The notes below the pieces were generated by a model, which made no database searches, was not told where the DNA came from, and was given only the letters and a program-made list of their open reading frames with translations. A DNA stretch of 64,000 nt from Linnemannia schmuckeri. Taxonomy: Eukaryota; Mortierellomycota; Mortierellomycetes; Mortierellales; Mortierellaceae. Shown here piece after piece: positions 45,320 through 56,710 of this stretch (the stretch's first letter is position 1; every line of letters begins with the position of its first letter). Location of the stretch: the NCBI GenBank assembly GCA_029449235.1, contig JANATG010000020.1, forward strand, positions 558,001 to 622,000. Reading direction: 5' to 3'. Made by a program: the position numbers and the translations under genes.

Positions 45320-46840
45320 CTAACGGATCTTTCGAAAGGTAAACTCATCCAACCACAACGTCTTCACATCTTTTAACCCCTGAAAGGCAAGCAACTGAAG
45401 CACCTTCTCCAACCCGACAATTTGAATCGGCTCCTCTCTCTCCCAGTCCCCCACCTCAAACACTTCCTCCCACCCCATCCCCTCAAGCATTCCCTCCACC
45501 TCCTTTCTCTCATCCTCCGTATACTTGCCATATCTGCAAAACGCCCCAGCGCCAATTTGAACCTTGAGCTCCTCAAGACCACGACAGCCCCACTGCTGCT
45601 GTCCCAAGTGCCGGAAAAAGCCTTCAGCGAAATCAACCCCCACCGGACTATAGACCAGCCGTCGAAGGCGTGTGCACTCGATCAAAAGGCGGAGGTAATT
45701 GTTGTTATCTCCGCTATCTCCATACGGGGCGACATGAAGATCTTCCAGTGTCGCTGCGTGGTCGAGGACGAGGTGAATCACCTTGTCTGTGTTGTCTTCG
45801 AAGGTGAGGTGGAGTTTGTGGAATCCCGATATGGAACTGTTGCGGATCAGGGTGTCCATGTGCCGTGTCGTCCTGGTTGCGTGGAGCCTCAGGGCGTCAA
45901 ATTTAGGGCAGCTTGTCTGGAGACTGTTGGTTAGGCCAGAAAAGTCCCACCCGTCGTGGTTGACTTGCAACTTGAGCTTCCGGAGGTTGGGACACCACTT
46001 GACCAGCTCGAAAAGGTAGTCCTCATCGGACTCACTGCTGTGCCAGCTGATCGTCTCGAGCCGATCCAGCATCAACCCACCGCCACCAATTCCGCCATCG
46101 TCCCCTCTCGGTAGCCCTAACTGAAGGCCATAGTTTGTGACAACCTTCAACTCTTTCAACGATCCAGATATGATCCTCAACACCTGCTCCAACCGTCCCT
46201 CTGAACAATCCCAACGATCGAGCAGAAGGCTTTCCAGACCCTCAAGTCCCACAAAATCCTCAACATCCAGAACTGGGCGGACGAGGCCGGTATTGGTGTC
46301 GTTGGGGTATTCTAGTCCTTCCCATTCGAGCTTCTTGATCCCTGGGTTCGATCGAACAAGTCGTTTTCCGTGAGGCAGTGGCGCCTCGCCCTCGCCAGCC
46401 GTTGATGTCACTACAGTTCCTTGAAACACCACTACCGCCTCCGCCTCTGTCTCTCCTTCTGCTTTTGATTGCTGGTTTTTAGTTTCATTAACGTCCACGA
46501 AGACAGACAGCTTGAAAAGATTGGTGCACTCAAAAAGCTCCATATCAACAACAACCGTTGAGCACTGGCTCAACTCCAGAGCTCGAAGGAAATGACTATG
46601 ACGACGGATGACCTGGACTGGTATGTGCCCCATACTGTCAGACCTCCAATAACCGTACCAAAGAATTGGCAAGAGAGTTTTGTACCACAGCTTGGATACC
46701 TGGAGACAGGTGACGAGAGTCTTGGGCTCGAAACGAGCTTTCCAGGCTTTTGGGCGGCTCGGGTGAAGTTGTCTCCATAGAGGTAGAAAGGAACCGACGG
46801 CGGCTAGGATTTCAGAGATATCGAGCGGATGTTGCTGCAT
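45320..46840 (-). CDS. F-box/LRR-like protein, intact (cluster copy 2)
   Basis: A single frame of 506 aa. The F-box-like start MQQHPLDISEILAAVGSFLP is followed by LVTCLQVSKLWYKTLLPILW. LRR-like segments follow in the same order as in copy 1: DFVGLEGLESLLLDRWDCSE, LDRLETISWHSSESDEDYLF, CPNLRKLKLQVNHDGWDF, NNYLRLLIECTRLRRLVY, and the C-terminal VLQLLAFQGLKDVKTLWLDE. It is a clear paralogue of the 42.0-43.7 kb gene, with much divergence in the loops (a Gln/Glu-rich insert near 125-140, a Gly-rich loop near 255). Presumed role: substrate receptor of an SCF ubiquitin ligase, inferred from the fold only. Confidence 0.85.
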   Translation of the reverse strand: MQQHPLDISEILAAVGSFLPLWRQLHPSRPKAWKARFEPKTLVTCLQVSKLWYKTLLPILWYGYWRSDSMGHIPVQVIRRHSHFLRALELSQCSTVVVDMELFECTNLFKLSVFVDVNETKNQQSKAEGETEAEAVVVFQGTVVTSTAGEGEAPLPHGKRLVRSNPGIKKLEWEGLEYPNDTNTGLVRPVLDVEDFVGLEGLESLLLDRWDCSEGRLEQVLRIISGSLKELKVVTNYGLQLGLPRGDDGGIGGGGLMLDRLETISWHSSESDEDYLFELVKWCPNLRKLKLQVNHDGWDFSGLTNSLQTSCPKFDALRLHATRTTRHMDTLIRNSSISGFHKLHLTFEDNTDKVIHLVLDHAATLEDLHVAPYGDSGDNNNYLRLLIECTRLRRLVYSPVGVDFAEGFFRHLGQQQWGCRGLEELKVQIGAGAFCRYGKYTEDERKEVEGMLEGMGWEEVFEVGDWEREEPIQIVGLEKVLQLLAFQGLKDVKTLWLDEFTFRKIR

Positions 46841-47129
46841 TGCGCACGAGTATATAGTGAAGAAGGGAACGGGGAGTAAAAGGAATAGGAGAAGTAAGAG
46901 AAGCAGGAGGAGTAGGAGGAATAGAAAAGGACGAGAGAAGTGTTGATAGGGTTGTAAGAGAAAAAGAGGAAGGAATAGACAAACAATACGAACATATGTT
47001 TAAATACGCCAACCGAGATTGAATGCGACGCGGCCACTCATCGTTGTCCGTGGCAGTGCACGGAAAGTTCCATGGTACCCTCAAAGTCGAAGCAACCATA
47101 ATCCATTTAAGAGGGCGGTGCAGCGCTGT

Positions 47130-47650
47130 TAATGTTTCTCATCCTCAGTTCCCTTACGATCGTGAAGCAGTTCTCGCCTTTTTCAGATGCCCACCAGTGC
47201 AATCCCAGCTACGCCACGTCAATCGTGTGAGGTGACCAAGTCCAGTAAAATCCTCAGTGCTCAAGGCAGACACAGGGTCGTGGTCCCGACCCAACAGAGT
47301 TTCTGGAGCCGATAGTTCGATCCGAGAATCCGCTTTGCTTGTGGCTAAGACTCCGGTGTCCTTGCTCTCCTCCTGGCCCATATCTGCTTTCGTCCATAGA
47401 GATGTTGAGACCGATTATGGCGGCGCAATTTATAAGCGACCAGTCGAACTCTGAGGTAGGAGTAAAATACAGGCGAAGTATCCTGAGGTGGTGACTGTGG
47501 TGGCGAGAGCCCGCTGCAGGCGCGTCGCGCATGTTGTACGTCGCCTTGCATCTGTATCAAAGAATGAGCAAGAGGAACCTGCATCAGAGCTTCGAGACCT
47601 AGAGGCAGTTGCAGAGAGCCCTGGATTGGAAACCAATTGTGTTCATGTCC
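47130..47650 (-). pseudogene. F-box/LRR relic, N-terminal and middle parts
   Basis: On the minus strand FLLLIL-stop-YRC lines up with the TLLPVLWYSY segment of the intact genes, the stop being TGA where they have Trp. SRHHSHHLRILRL follows, matching GRYSHHFRILSI. Then come INCAAIIGLNISMDESR (matching FECTKLVELDIYLDEGS) and, in another frame, STEDFTGLGHLTRLTWRSWD, matching DVEDLIGLPGLASLSLDRWD. The beginning and the whole C-terminal half are missing. It is the third relic of the cluster. Confidence 0.7.
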
Positions 47651-48633
47651 TGACGTTGAGGGCGACGATGCACTCCAGTCTTGTCAGCTTTCTATCTCCA
47701 TCTTACTCCTACCTACCACCATCTGCGTCTCGGGAGGATAGATTTGACCATGTCCTTGTTCGTTTCGTTTATCTCTTTATTGCAATCGCCTTCACCAGAA
47801 TTGTTCATTCTAGCTGCGAGGGGAGGGAAAGGTGGCTGCCAGCAAAGAACCATTTCTCCCACAAATCATTTTTTTGAAAATTTTCTTTATGTCGAAAGGG
47901 GCACAGATACGGAAAGATCATAGCAATATCAGTTAGAAGGTGTGGTAGCTGGAAAGGAATCGACGCTGTTTAAAATCAATCTTCTTTGAGTGAAAGAGGG
48001 GAGCATATCATATATATTATATGTGAAAGGTTCCACGTACCTTGAACCTATTCTCATACTTTCAATGGCACCATTCCCTCCTTTCCCTTTCCATTCTGCC
48101 TGCTTCTCTCTCTCATTCCTACACACTCTCCTCTCGCCATTTGGAGCTAAAAGAGGGAGGGAGAAAAAATACCCGATTTGACACGTTTTATATTATTTCC
48201 TTCATCTCAATGTTCTTGTGATATATATGTTTTTTGATTTAATGGATGTGATTTTTTAAAAAAATACAAAATGGGTCAAATGGGTCAAAGCAGGGTGTCG
48301 AATGGAGGGTTCTGCCGTCACCACAAGGCAGTCAAGGGTACTGCCATCAACTCTGCCTTCTCCCTCACCACCTCCGTCACCGCTGACGCTTCGCATGCTG
48401 GTAATTGTGTCTAATTCGGATATAATTAGGCATAATCGTACCCAATTATGCTCCTGCCGCGGACAGAAGATACTTGACACATTAAATAAAACTATTGTTT
48501 CCAGCGCCCATCTTCATATTCATTGCTAGTCGCAACTACAGACGCAATGGTTGCTTCCTGTCGCAAACGCTAAGTAAGATCGACAAAGTTCGAGTGTCCA
48601 ATGGGGACTTGTGTTTATTGCTGGAAGCGACCG

Positions 48634-48679
<46 letters not shown>

Positions 48680-48720
48680 AAAAAAGTTAAAGAAAAAGTT
48701 GGTGAAAAAGGGGCGTCTAT
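47651..48720. other. Intergenic / ATG11 3' flank
   Basis: 1.07 kb with no gene. A run of 44 A's (48634-48677) ends 44 bases short of the ATG11 stop; on the ATG11 strand it is a T44 in the 3' UTR. The sequence to its left has a weak GTTCGAGTGTCC resembling a pol III B-box. TATATATTATATG lies near 48010. Confidence 0.5.
48634..48677. repeat. A44 homopolymer
   Basis: Forty-four consecutive A residues on the plus strand, then GAAAAAG. It is by far the longest homopolymer in the window. It may be a simple slippage tract, the poly(A) end of an old retroposed RNA on the plus strand, or a T-rich 3' UTR element of ATG11. Assembled length may be inexact. Confidence 0.95.
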
Positions 48721-51700
48721 TTACAAGCCTCCCGTAGGATGGCCATGCCAGGTGGACGTGGAAGATGAAGTTCTATTGAATCCACCTCGAGGTGACTGCT
48801 GCTGTTGCTGTTGCTGTTGATGGTGATGCTGCTGTTGGCGATCCTCTTCTTCCTGCTCCTCATCTGTAGCAAACACTGCAAACTGCTCCAAGTCATCCCG
48901 ATTGCTGCTAGTGCTCAGGCGGCTCGGATGAATGGGCACGCTCGATGAGGACCCAAACACTCCCGAAGATGACCCAAGGTTGGGCGACGACGATCCTCCC
49001 TGCGGATTGCCAGGTCCATGTCCGTGACTGTGACCATGTGTAGAAACTGACGTGCCAGTCGCGGTCGTGTTGCTGATGCTCACAGTCGTACCCATCGCAG
49101 AAACAGCTGACACTCCGATCTTGTGAGGCGAAGAGGACAACATCATTGGTCGAGGAGGGCTGTTGGTAGCCAACGCCGTTGTCGCTGCTCCACTACCTCC
49201 ACCGCTACCTCCTAGCTGTTGTGCAAGCAATGAAGAAATCGACCCTGAACCTCCTGAACCGGTGCTGCCAACAGAGCTCGAGATCGCTCGGAGGGCATTC
49301 GTCGCAGCCGACTGATAAGGAATTGAGATGGGCGCCGAACCAGAGACGGATGCGCCCAACGATAAACGATTTCCTGCTCCAGTAGTTCCAGAAGGGTTTG
49401 TCGGAGGCAGATGAGCAGTCGTCAAACTCTCATGTACCGAGGAAGCCGTCGAATCAAAGTGCATCGAGTCGGGTCTGCGAGACTTGGTAGCTTGATGACC
49501 GGCAGTCTTGTTGGCATCAACAGCAAAAGCTCCTCCTGGGGTTGGTGTGGACGATGCAGACAAGGTGGGCGCCACTACTGCTGCAGATGCCGAGCTGGTC
49601 AGACTTTCGCCTGCACCAAAACTTTGTAAACTTCCACCGCCGGGCTGGAGCAAACTCAAAAGAGATGGGTTGGCGCTGGAGGTCTTGGAAGGATCAGCCT
49701 CAGTAGTTGTCGTTCTTTCCTTGCCGCGAGCAGCTAAGGCATCTTCCTCCCGGTTCTCAGTTAGGGTCTTCAACCGAGTCGCAGATTCGTCATCCTGAAC
49801 ATCCTCCTGTTCGCGGTGCTTGCGACGTTCAGAATCATGCTCTCGTTCTCTCCTCTCTCGGGTCCGTTCATGATCGCGTCTGAAAGAGGACGATGACTCG
49901 TTCAATGCCGAGGTGGAAGAGTGGTGTCGCAGCTTACTACTACTGCTACTCTCGCGCCCGCTGCTTGAATGATACGAGGATGACTTTCCATGACCGTGGC
50001 TGTGACTTTGGTATCCATTCCAGCTCGTCGCGTCCAACAAGTAGTACTTGACGCCATCCGCAAGGCCAAAGGGGTTGTGAGCAGACACAGCATTCGAGCT
50101 CGATGACGTTCCTCCGTTTTCTTCCTCCGTTGCCGCTGCCTCGGCTGCTAAGCGCTTGTCGACGACAGCTTCCGTGATAGACGTGATTCTGGCCACAATC
50201 CACTCTCTGTTCCGCAGCTGGTTCGACATGGACGGCGTCATTTGCAAAAAATAGTGAGGGAAGTTGATGTTGAACGCTGCCCAGGGTTTGGAAATCGAGT
50301 TTCTTGTTGGCAGGAACAAAGTTAGGTCGTCCACCTTGAAGTTTCGGAAGGCAATCTTTTCATGAGCCTCGGTCGATGCACGGTTGTACTTTTCCTTGAG
50401 GTTCTTGCACTCCCGCTGCCATCTCTTGAGGAGGTGTTCCGTATCAAACAGCTTCTTCTTGATCAGAGCCGTGACCTCTGGGACGTTGAGGTCGGAAAAG
50501 TCGAACGTCTGAAGAATGTCCTTGGGCAGAGGCACAGTGGTACTTGAGCTGCGGCTGCTTCCGCTGGTTGAGCTCAACACGACCGATCCTGCCACGACTG
50601 GAGTAGGCGCAACCAAGGCATTTCCTGATTTCGCTTTCTTTTCCGACTGGTCCAGGAGCACAGATGACGTGGGATAGGAGACAGCATCCTGATCATCTGT
50701 AGAAGAGAGCGTGGGCAAGGAAATACCCAAATCGAGGGCCAGGGTACTCAGCAACACACGATCATGAATGCGAAGTGACTCTACTGTAGCATTCGTAGAG
50801 ACAACGGTCTTCTTGGATCCGTGGGGTAGAGTCGGAGGCATAGGAGTGGCAGGTGATGTCGATGCCATAGACGTTTCAGAGGTGGGGGTTGTGGACAGAG
50901 GCATAGGGATAGAAGACGCCCGTTGCTGAATCTTGACATTCTCTAGTTCTTCCTTGAGACGCCTTACTGTGGACTCCATCTCTTGTCTCACTGTGACCGT
51001 TCCTTCTGCGGCATCCTGAGAGGCCTTTTTAAGACTGGTGATGGTTGCGTTCAAGATGTCCTTGCTCATTTCGTTTTCCTTGCGCAACTCTGCTAAACGA
51101 ACCTCATGCGCCGCAAGCTCATCCTTCTGCTCATCAGCGTGCTTCCTGATCAGGGCTTGGACTCCCTTCTCAATCACCTGCAACTTGTCACGGACCTGCT
51201 CGAGGTTGGAAATCTCGAGCTCCGCCTGCTGAATTCCGACAATAACGAGACACTGCTTGAGAGGGTCGGCGAGATCCCTTGTCGCGCGTTCCATTTGATC
51301 CAACAACCGCGACTTCTCCTTCCAGTCCGCCTCTGCACGTCGCACCATCGTCTTGGCCTCCTCCAATCGCATCTCCACATCAACATTGTATGACTCCCGC
51401 TGCGCCTCCAGGTCCGAGACCTGCTTGCGAAGGACCTCGACCTGCTGCGCCAGTTCATCTCGAGACGACTGTGTGTCCCGAAGCGACTTGGACAAGGTCG
51501 CATGATCCTTTTCGAGTTGAGCGTGGGTGTCCTGCAACTTGGAGTAATCCTCTTGCACCTTAACATAAACCTCCTTGGCCGCCTGACCATCCTCCAATGC
51601 GGTGGTGAGTTCCTTCTCCCGATCCTTCAGCTGGGCCAGAATATCGTCATGCACGGCACGGTGTGACTCGAGTTGCCTCTCCTGCTCTTCTGCGCGGGCC

Positions 51701-54700
51701 GTGACGTCCTTGTGCTCCGCAGCATGATTCTCCAATTCCTCCTCGAGTTCTAGAACTTTGTTCTGCAGCTCCTCATTAACGACGTCGAGTTCGTTTTCCA
51801 ATTCAATCGCCCTCTCTGAGGCCTCCTCGGCAGCGCGTTTTGCCTGATCGAGTTGACCCCCGAGAATCTCCTTCTCCAGCGCCATCTGATTGGTGAGTTC
51901 ATCGATCCGCTCCTTAAATGCCTTTGTCTCAACCATCTGAACCTCAGTCTCCTTCTGATGATGCTGGAGGAGGTGGTCGTATTTGGTGATCATACCCTTC
52001 AACTCCAGCTCGAGCTCGTCCGATCGACGTTGAATCGCGGTAATGCTTGCAGACTTGTCATCCGCTGTTTCCTCAGACGTTGCCGAAAGCAACTTGAGTT
52101 CCAAGAGTTCTTGACGAAGCTGGAATAAATAAAATTTGAAATAAAATAAAGAGGCCGTAAGTCAGAATGCATCCTGTGACGAATGTTTCGCATATGACAC
52201 GTTACTTTCTGTAAAAAAAAAAGGGTCAATCAAACATACCTCGTCGTTGACAGCGGTGGCCTGTTCGTTGAGGGTGCGCTCGTGTCGGAGTTTCGCCTCT
52301 GCCTGCTCCAACTGTCGTGACTTGTCCTGAAGTTCCTGTTCCAGGCTCACCAGTCGCTCCTCATCACGCTTCCGCTCCAGCTCCTTGGCTTGAGATTGGG
52401 TGCGGGCAACTTGGATCTCCTCTGGGTCCTTCCAGGGCTGGTCAAGGTTGGGAGAGACGGACAGTTGATGGCGGGATTCCTTACTCGAAACTGAGGAATC
52501 GGCACTCGATCCAGTGCGGAAGTTTTGGTACAGCAAATCCTCGAGTGACCGAATCCTGGCCTCATAAGCTTTGATCTTGCTCGCGAGTTCGCTGTTTTCT
52601 TTTGTGAGGCGCTGGTTCTGTTGAACTTGCTGCTGCAAGACTGGCTGCTGGTCATCGGCCTCCACACTACGTCCGGAATTACTGCTGCTACCTCCTCGCG
52701 AAGGCTGTCTGCTCAGTTTAGGCGAAGTCGGTGTGTTTGCAGATGCCCCTCCAACGCCAACAGCTGTCGAGGATCCTGTACCAACAGACCCACCAGCGCC
52801 TCCCACTGGTGTGTTATGACGAGGAAACGGAAGCTGAGCCAATTGAGGAGTTCCAGAGCGCTGCTGAATATCAACGCGCGACATGTCCGCTCGGAGTTTT
52901 GCATTTTCCTCTTCTAGTCTCTGGATCTTCTCTGTCAAGAAGCTTTTTTCCAGAATCCTGTCAAACTCGCCGCTCATGACATCCATCTGAGCAGTCATTT
53001 TGACAAGGGTTACTCGCAGTTTCGAAAGGGCATCCTGGTTGGATTCGCCGCTGATAGAGCTCGCTCCTGCCATGGATTGGTCAGCTCCCAGGACGTGGCT
53101 CTCGGCAGCCTCCGATCCTTGTCCGCCTAGTCCCACACTCAATTGATTCACAAGGCGCTCGAACTCTGCAACATGCTCTCTAGTGAAAGGTGGGAGTCGG
53201 TCGCGAGTGTGGAGAGCGTTGATCTCGCAGAATGGCGGCACATCGTCCAGTCCTGGGACAACGACTGGCACAAATTTGGCAACCTCGGATCGGAAGGAGT
53301 CCCGCCGCCGTTGTTCCATCTGTCTGAATCGAGACATGACCTCCGCCAATTGTTGAGACTTTTGGAGAAGAAGCTTTGCGTATTCCCGTCGACGTACAAT
53401 CTCGACCACAAGGGCGCCGTATGCGATTGGGATCCGCTGAACATACACAAGCTGGCTAAAGTCAGCATCCCGTTTGCGAAGCGCATCGTCTAAATCGGCG
53501 AGACTGAGCGGTATACTGGCGATGGTAGACTGCAGTCTGGAGATGTGCATCAGCTGTGAGATCAGATTGGCAGTTTGCGATCGCTTGGCGGAAATAAAAA
53601 TGCCAAGCTTCTCACGCAGCATTTCGTCCGATTGACGAGACGCAGCGATGTAGTCGGTTTTGTAGACCTCTGCCAGTTGTCCCAGTGCCTCCAGTGTTGA
53701 TGCTGATCCTGAAAATCCTTCAGGTCGGGAAATCTCCATGACTCGCTCCTTGACACGGGATTGATCTAAACATTTGTTATAGTACATGATGTAGGTTAGC
53801 ATAGATTATGTAGAGTCGATAGACGTGCAGCTACAGTAACTAAACCAGAAGGGTTTATACCTCGCTCAGCTCGTTGTCGGATCTGACTTTGTTGCTCAAC
53901 AGTGTGAAGGATATCTTCCATTGCGTTCTCCAGCTGTGCAAGACTATTTGATATCGAAGTTGACGAGAAAAGCATCAAGGTTAATGATCGCTCAACTGAA
54001 AATATCACTATATGGCTAACATTGAATCACAGATCGAAACGTACTTAATGCCGCTATTGCTGCGAATGGCGACAGTGCCCTCCTGCACCTCCTTGATTGA
54101 CCTAGACAAGTCTTTTCCATCCCGAAGAAGTCCCTCGTGGATCTCTCGACAGCGCTCCGCCCATAAGATGAGTTTGTCGGTTGGAATAAAGTCCGCGATG
54201 TATCGTTCTGGTGAGTCGGGTGGAAGTAGCGCAGGATGAACTCTGATCTGCCGAAGAGCCTCAATGTCCCGAGGAAAACTATAATGAAGCGAAGTGCGGA
54301 CAAAATGTTAGCCCATGCCAATATAATCCAGAATGATAACGAAAACATGCAACATCGGGAATATTATAACATACGATTGAATGAGTCGCGCTTGCTTTGT
54401 GAGTTCCTTGGTGGCAAATGCATTGAACTTTTCAAATGTCTCCAGTACAGATCTAAGTACACAAATGCATTGTACAAAACATGTTAGTCATGTGCTTCTT
54501 GTTACAAACACACCGCTGAATAATATTGCCACTTCATGTCCTGACACACGTACCGACTATGAGCATCCAAGTTGGTCAGGGCGACTTGCACGGCCAAGGA
54601 CTGCATTCTAAGTTCCTCCATGATCCGTTCACAGACTCCAGCATGGGCAACAATGGCCTTGTAATACGCCATCACATGGTCGACATAGGCTTCAAAAGTC

Positions 54701-56710
54701 CGCTGAAACCGATTGCCCCACGCTCTGTTTGCTGAAGGTGATTCTGGTCGGGAAGGGGTTGTTGTTGCCTCGAGTTGAGATGCAGTGAGTGCGAGGATGG
54801 TTGGTTCTGTCCGTGCCTGTTCCGTGAGTGTGAGGATGCTGCTGGAGATATCTGTCGTGAGGACTTCTCTGTTGTAGACCATGATGGTGTATTCATCCTA
54901 TGGCGCAGTAAGGGCAGAGAAGTGAGTCGATTAGTTGCTTGGATGCCACGTATACCCTGGTTTGACAGAGCGTCAAGGGGAAAGAAATGGCTGCGTGTGC
55001 TCATGTTCCGAGTCAAAGGCCCACGCAAGCAGGTGTGCGTCCTGTTTGTTGTTATTATTGATAACCCGAGTCATCTGAGTGCTCAAAAAGACTCTTTTTT
55101 TTCGTCCTCTTCTTTATTCTTCTGTACTCCCCTGGGTTAGCGTTAGTCCCTCGTATGGAACCATGTGATGTCGCCCTTTCGTCTGCATGCGCCCGAAGGG
55201 GAATTAATTTTTGCGCTTTTTGCAAAGAAAGGGGGAAAAAGCGGGTCGCCTGCCATTGGTGCTGAGTCGTATCATCATTTTGTCGATAGGCCTGCTATTG
55301 TTGGTCTGTTCTATCCTGCTTGTGCCATCAAAACTGTTTGTTATTGTTGATGATGTTTTGCTCCAAAGCTATTGCGTGCGTGCGTGCGTATCGGAAAAAA
55401 GTCTGAAGAAAAAAGACGCCGGGCATAGTGAAAGAAAGAGAAACGCTGACTCGGGTGGTATGTATGTTGAGTCGACATATAACATGACAATAACAGCAGA
55501 ACGACGATGGAATCGTCTCCCTGCTTTTTGGCTTGTGCTCTTTTGGAGCGCTGTCGAAGAATTATTGTCCGGCATTGTGTTGTGTAGTTGCTTAATGAAG
55601 GGCGACAAGTCGTATGCACTGTGCGTGTTCCTGAAAAATCAACCTTTTATGTTGCTTGCCTTTGTTATCCTGCGCCTCTCTTTCCCGGGTAACTCTTTAC
55701 CGACCCAGCTTCTCCTTCGATCTCATCGACGCCTCCCTTCATCCCTCGAATGTCCTGCTAGCCCTTCTTCCTTCCCCAGCGACATTAATGAGGCCCAGGT
55801 GATATCGGAATCAGACCATCGTCATGATACGGAGAAATAAACCATGTGCGCCATTTTTTACTCCTTTTGCTACTTCTTTTTTTGTCCATAAAAGAAAATA
55901 GGTTCACCATGTCCATGCAAACAATGACTCTTTTTTCTTTTTGTTTCTTCTTTTGCCCAATGATACACCTTGTAATGCTGGCATGGGTGTAAATTACCTT
56001 GCCAGTTGATGTGATGGCATCAAACATCATATCGGACTTGAGTTGCAGGCCATCAGAAGTCATCAGGATCTGAGAGCCTTGCGGGACCCTGGTCGCCTTT
56101 TCAATTGCAAGGCGCAATGTGTCGAGTCTATACGAAAACAAGTATTCGAGAATGTTAAGAACAAGTATTCGAGAATATTAAAAGGGAAGTATAGAAAACG
56201 AAAAGAACGATAATATCATAAAAAACGTCAGTCATAAGAACAGCTTATTCAGAGAGCGATATGAGAGGTCCATGTTCTTGTTGGGTTGGTGGTGTTGTTG
56301 GGTACTCGCTCATATCATATCTCGTCTGTCATTCTCTCGTTCACTCAATGCCTGCCTGTATCTCTCTCTCTCCCCCCTTCTCTTCGATAAACCCTTTCAC
56401 ACACTCTCTCCCCTATTGTTCAAGGGTCCCTTCTCTCTCTTTCTCCATAAAGGCAAGGACCCATACAAAAATATAAAGCCTGTTTTTAGATCACACTGTG
56501 TGAAAGGAAAGAAGGGTTCCTTCTTCTTCCCTCAGTAAGGGATCCATTCATTACAAAATGGTGGCAAAATGCAAACCAACACATAGTAAACGAGTAACAA
56601 AAAACAGATACCGTCAGAGTCAATCACAAAAGCACGACAACTTACCCGTCATTGGGTCGAAGCTGGGGTATAACCACGCGCTTGCCCGTCTCTGCTCGGT
56701 AGAGCTTCAT
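48721..56710 (-). CDS. ATG11: Autophagy scaffold ATG11 (FIP200/RB1CC1-type)
   Basis: Eight exons (56646-56710, 55998-56127, 54554-54897, 54375-54452, 54045-54278, 53861-53943, 52240-53765, 48721-52119) join in phase to 1952 aa. Residues 1-65 form a ubiquitin-like start (MKLYRAETGKRVVIPQLRPN; LDTLRLAIEKATRVPQGSQI; SDGLQLKS), then DEYTIMVYNREVLT. Residues 80-560 are helical and Atg17-like (WAERCREIHEGLL; QLMHISRLQSTIASIPLSLA; YAKLLLQKSQQLAEVMSRFR). Long coiled coils occupy about 640-1210. The Atg11 C-terminal (Claw-type) domain follows: AFRNFKVDDLTLFLPTRN, ISKPWAAFNINFPHYFL, REWIVARITSITEAVVD, and GVKYYLLDATSW. After it comes a 450-residue Ser/Gly/Gln-rich tail. Atg11/FIP200 assembles the Atg1/ULK1 complex and binds cargo receptors in selective autophagy. 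The second intron (1.1 kb) is the longest in the window. Confidence 0.93.
54898..55997 (-). other. Long intron 2 of ATG11
   Basis: 1100 bases between GTAATT (55997) and CATAG (54898), several times longer than any other intron here. The flanking exons fit the Atg11 N-terminus perfectly in phase, so the intron call is firm. On the opposite strand it carries an open frame of 209 codons (55211-55840) with two hydrophobic segments. Its composition is unremarkable and I do not call it a gene. Confidence 0.75.
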
